From an uncultured Clostridium sp. (lineage in GTDB: Bacteria; Bacillota; Clostridia; Lachnospirales; Anaerotignaceae), in NCBI GenBank assembly GCA_947246775.1, contig CAMXTM010000088.1, forward strand, positions 1 through 7,631: DNA of 7,631 nucleotides. Reading direction: 5' to 3'. The position numbers and the translations under genes are program-made. Under the pieces are notes generated by a model that made no database searches, was not told the origin of the DNA, and was given only the letters and a program-made list of their open reading frames with translations. Positions within the stretch are counted from its first letter, which is position 1. The number at the start of each line of letters is the position of its first letter. This document shows positions 5,560 to 7,631 of this stretch, piece by piece.

Positions 5560-7631
5560 TTACTCTAATGTTACTGTAACATTTTCTGGATTGTCTACAC
5601 CAGTAGCTGTAACTTTTACTACAACTGATGTTGCATCTGCATTTTGAGCTATTGTAAGTGTAGCTTCAGCTGTACCACCATTAGCAGTTGTACCCGATGT
5701 AGGACTTACACTTGTTCCAACAAGTTTATTTTCTTCATCAACAAGTTCAAAAGTAACATTTACATCATCTTTTCCAGTGCCATCTTCTTCTACTGTAGCT
5801 GTAATTGTTACAGTGCCACCATCTGCTTTTGTTATACTGGTTGGATTAGCTGATGCAGAAAGTGTAAGTGTGCTAACTGGTGTTACTGTTACTGTATATG
5901 CATTTACTGTAGCTCCATCTTCTGCAATTACTACTACTTTACAATTATTTACCAATGCACTAAGTTCTGTTGCTGCATCAAATGTTGTTTTATTTGTTAT
6001 TCCAGCTGCATCATCTGCTGCTACTACTTTGATTTTTGCACCTGTGCTTGGTGTTAAGTTTCCTTTAAATGTTGCTACTGCTGTTGTTGTTGTAATTGTA
6101 TCTGTTCCTGTTGATTTTGCTTTAATTGTTTTTGCATCTGCATCTACATCATATTTTTCTGATGTTACTGTTGCTGCTGTATTTACTGCTCTAGCTTTTA
6201 CTGTTACTGGGTCACTTGTTAATGGTTTTCCAGTTTCTGGTGTCAATTTAGCTGTTACACTAATTGTCAAAGGATCTGGAATCTTTGCCGTTTCTAAAAT
6301 AGTCAACAAACCATTTGCACTAATATTACCAATTGTTGCCTCAAGGTTTGCGCCATTTACTTGTGCAGACCATTCTACTGCGCCATCATCTGCTGTTAAT
6401 GTAATGTCAGAACCAGTACCATCAGCTGCTGAGTTTCCTTTTACTTCAAATTGCAATGTATCGCCTGGTTTTAATTCAGTAACATCTGCTGCTGCTTTTG
6501 TTACAACAATGCTCTTAATAGTTGCCACTGTATTTGACAATGTAACATCTGTTGTGTTAGTTACTGCTGGTGTTACGCCATCTACTGTTGCTCTTACTTT
6601 TATAGGAGTTGTTTCTGCTGTAAGAGCTGCATCTGCTTTTACTGTAAGTACACCAGTTGCTGGGTCAATGCTTACACCAGTAATAGCAAGAGCTTCACCA
6701 TCTGCATCTTCTAATGACCATTTTAATGTATATTTATCAGCTGCCATAGTATTTTCTTCAGTGTCTTTTACTGTTGCAGTAAATGTTGTTTCAGTTCCTT
6801 TTTCTATTGCTGCTGTATGTGGTGCTACTGTCACACTGCCTGGTGTTGCTGGTGTTGGGTTTCCGCTTTCGTCCTTTGTACCATCTTGTTTAGCACCATT
6901 AAATGTAGTTACTGCTGCTTCTAATGTTTTTACTGCTTCATCTATTTCAGCTTGTGTTGCATCAGCTTTTTCAGCTACACCTTGTGCAGTTTCAATTGCA
7001 GCTGTGAAATCATCCATAACTTTTTGAGTTACCCATTTTTCACTTGTTGCTACATCTTTACCATCTGCACTTGTTTTTACACCAGTTTTAGCTGCTTCTG
7101 CGGCTGTGATTGCATCAGTTAATGCTTTTTTGTCTACTACTGTTCCGCTTCCGTTTCCGCTTCCGTTACCTGTGTTGCTATCACTTGTTGTAACATCTTC
7201 TACTGGTGTAGTAACTTCCTCACCTTTTGTCAATGTGCCAGCAGGTGCTTCGATTTTACCGATTTCGCCAGTACCTGTTACTTCTGAGCCTGCTGCTGTA
7301 GAGGTAGATGTAACAGCGTCAACTGTTGCTTCCTCTGCAACATCAACTTTTGCTGTTGCACTATCTGAGATGTCAACTTTGTCTACTTTTGCAGTATCAT
7401 TTACGTCAACTCTTGCACTTGCACTATCGCTAACTGCAACTGTGCCTACTGTAGCGTCGCCATTTACTCTAACACTTGCATTTGTATCGCCTTTTACTTC
7501 AACAGTGTCAACACTTGCACCATCGTTAACTTTTACACTAGTATTTCCTGTACCGTCCAATACGATATTGTCTACGTCGCCAGTTACATTTACAGTACCA
7601 ACTTCGCCTTCAGCTTCAACACTTGCGCCAT
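5560..7631 (-). CDS. Large modular surface/secreted protein, C-terminal 689 residues (5' end outside window)
   Basis: The frame is open through base 7631, so the N-terminus, including any signal peptide or SLH anchor, is not seen. Counting from the first complete codon (7629): residues 1-130 are Val-, Asp- and Ala-rich repeats resembling beta-helix rungs; 150-163 is a Gly/Ser/Asn linker; 167-246 is a FIVAR-type helical domain (ALTDAITAAEAAKTG ... AEIDEAVKTLEAAVTTFN); 264-366 and 368-480 are bacterial Ig-like (BIG2-like) sandwiches, with PATGVLTVKA and LKPGDTLQFEV; 481-585 is another beta module ending DGATVNAYTVTV, cadherin-like; 586-689 resembles a BIG_1/invasin-type domain. The protein ends in VTVTLE with no LPxTG motif or tail helix, so anchoring must be N-terminal or absent. 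One cysteine only (563). It is acidic and Thr/Ala-rich, with visibly higher G+C than its neighbours. Likely roles are cell-surface structure, adhesion or glycan binding. Confidence 0.85.
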   Translation of the reverse strand, partial: GASVEAEGEVGTVNVTGDVDNIVLDGTGNTSVKVNDGASVDTVEVKGDTNASVRVNGDATVGTVAVSDSASARVDVNDTAKVDKVDISDSATAKVDVAEEATVDAVTSTSTAAGSEVTGTGEIGKIEAPAGTLTKGEEVTTPVEDVTTSDSNTGNGSGNGSGTVVDKKALTDAITAAEAAKTGVKTSADGKDVATSEKWVTQKVMDDFTAAIETAQGVAEKADATQAEIDEAVKTLEAAVTTFNGAKQDGTKDESGNPTPATPGSVTVAPHTAAIEKGTETTFTATVKDTEENTMAADKYTLKWSLEDADGEALAITGVSIDPATGVLTVKADAALTAETTPIKVRATVDGVTPAVTNTTDVTLSNTVATIKSIVVTKAAADVTELKPGDTLQFEVKGNSAADGTGSDITLTADDGAVEWSAQVNGANLEATIGNISANGLLTILETAKIPDPLTISVTAKLTPETGKPLTSDPVTVKARAVNTAATVTSEKYDVDADAKTIKAKSTGTDTITTTTAVATFKGNLTPSTGAKIKVVAADDAAGITNKTTFDAATELSALVNNCKVVVIAEDGATVNAYTVTVTPVSTLTLSASANPTSITKADGGTVTITATVEEDGTGKDDVNVTFELVDEENKLVGTSVSPTSGTTANGGTAEATLTIAQNADATSVVVKVTATGVDNPENVTVTLE
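7285..7536 (-). repeat. Four 63-bp (21-residue) tandem units, beta-helix-like
   Basis: Four successive 21-residue units fall in exact register, with V-x-V at unit positions 1 and 3 and A-x-V-x-x-V near positions 7-12 (ASVDTV, ATVGTV, AKVDKV, ATVDAV, each 21 residues apart). The units differ in sequence, so the period is stronger in protein than in DNA. Degenerate copies flank them on both sides (EVGTVNV upstream in the protein, GEIGKIEA downstream). The regular hydrophobic spacing is what a parallel beta-helix rung would give. More copies probably lie beyond the window. Confidence 0.75.

Noticed and set aside
5777..7027. Long plus-strand open frame of 416 codons opposite the surface-protein gene
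   Set aside because: It is a shadow of the Thr/Ala/Val-rich minus-strand gene, whose codons rarely give stops in the opposite frame. It lacks a ribosome binding site and reads as low-complexity Ala/Val/Ser/Thr.
1..7631. Search for CRISPR arrays, tRNA genes, insertion sequences or a defence island
   Set aside because: No spaced direct repeats, cloverleaf-like segments, transposase motifs or recognised defence proteins were seen. The CPBP and orphan genes alone do not support a defence system.

Overview
The window is AT-rich, low-GC DNA with strong GGAGG-type ribosome binding sites, sigma-A-like promoters and a Gram-positive-style modular surface protein. This points to Bacillota, most likely an anaerobic member of Clostridia (a Lachnospiraceae-like relative). 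That is an inference from gene content and style; no species can be named. All genes but one are on the minus strand.

Right to left on the minus strand, the window opens inside a large secreted or surface protein (5560 to beyond 7631). It has a series of 21-residue repeats that look like beta-helix rungs, a Gly/Ser/Asn linker, a FIVAR-type helical domain and four beta-sandwich modules. A 292-base intergenic stretch (5268-5559) separates it from the only plus-strand gene, a CPBP-family (Abi/CAAX protease-like) membrane protein at 4341-5267. This gap holds a good minus-strand promoter (5385-5413) about 85 bases ahead of an intrinsic terminator (5294-5326), a layout that could express a small structured RNA.

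Divergent from the CPBP gene, a near-perfect promoter (4177-4205) drives a MoxR-family AAA+ ATPase and an overlapping DUF58/VWA-like gene. These two form a classic chaperone-plus-MIDAS-protein pair, but the transglutaminase-type third gene often seen with them is absent. An intrinsic terminator closes the pair, and 23 bases after it starts a 253-residue protein I do not recognise.

Next comes a clear promoter (1432-1460) and a three-gene unit: monofunctional prephenate dehydratase (pheA, phenylalanine synthesis), a 100-residue helical protein of unknown function, and a two-helix membrane protein joined by an ATGA stop/start overlap that runs off the left edge. Several starts were moved from upstream TTG codons to internal ATG codons because only the latter have properly spaced Shine-Dalgarno sequences. 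No tRNA, rRNA, CRISPR, insertion sequence or clear defence island is visible. The least explained elements are the candidate small RNA, the 253-residue orphan, the two unknown genes behind pheA and the repeat region of the surface protein.
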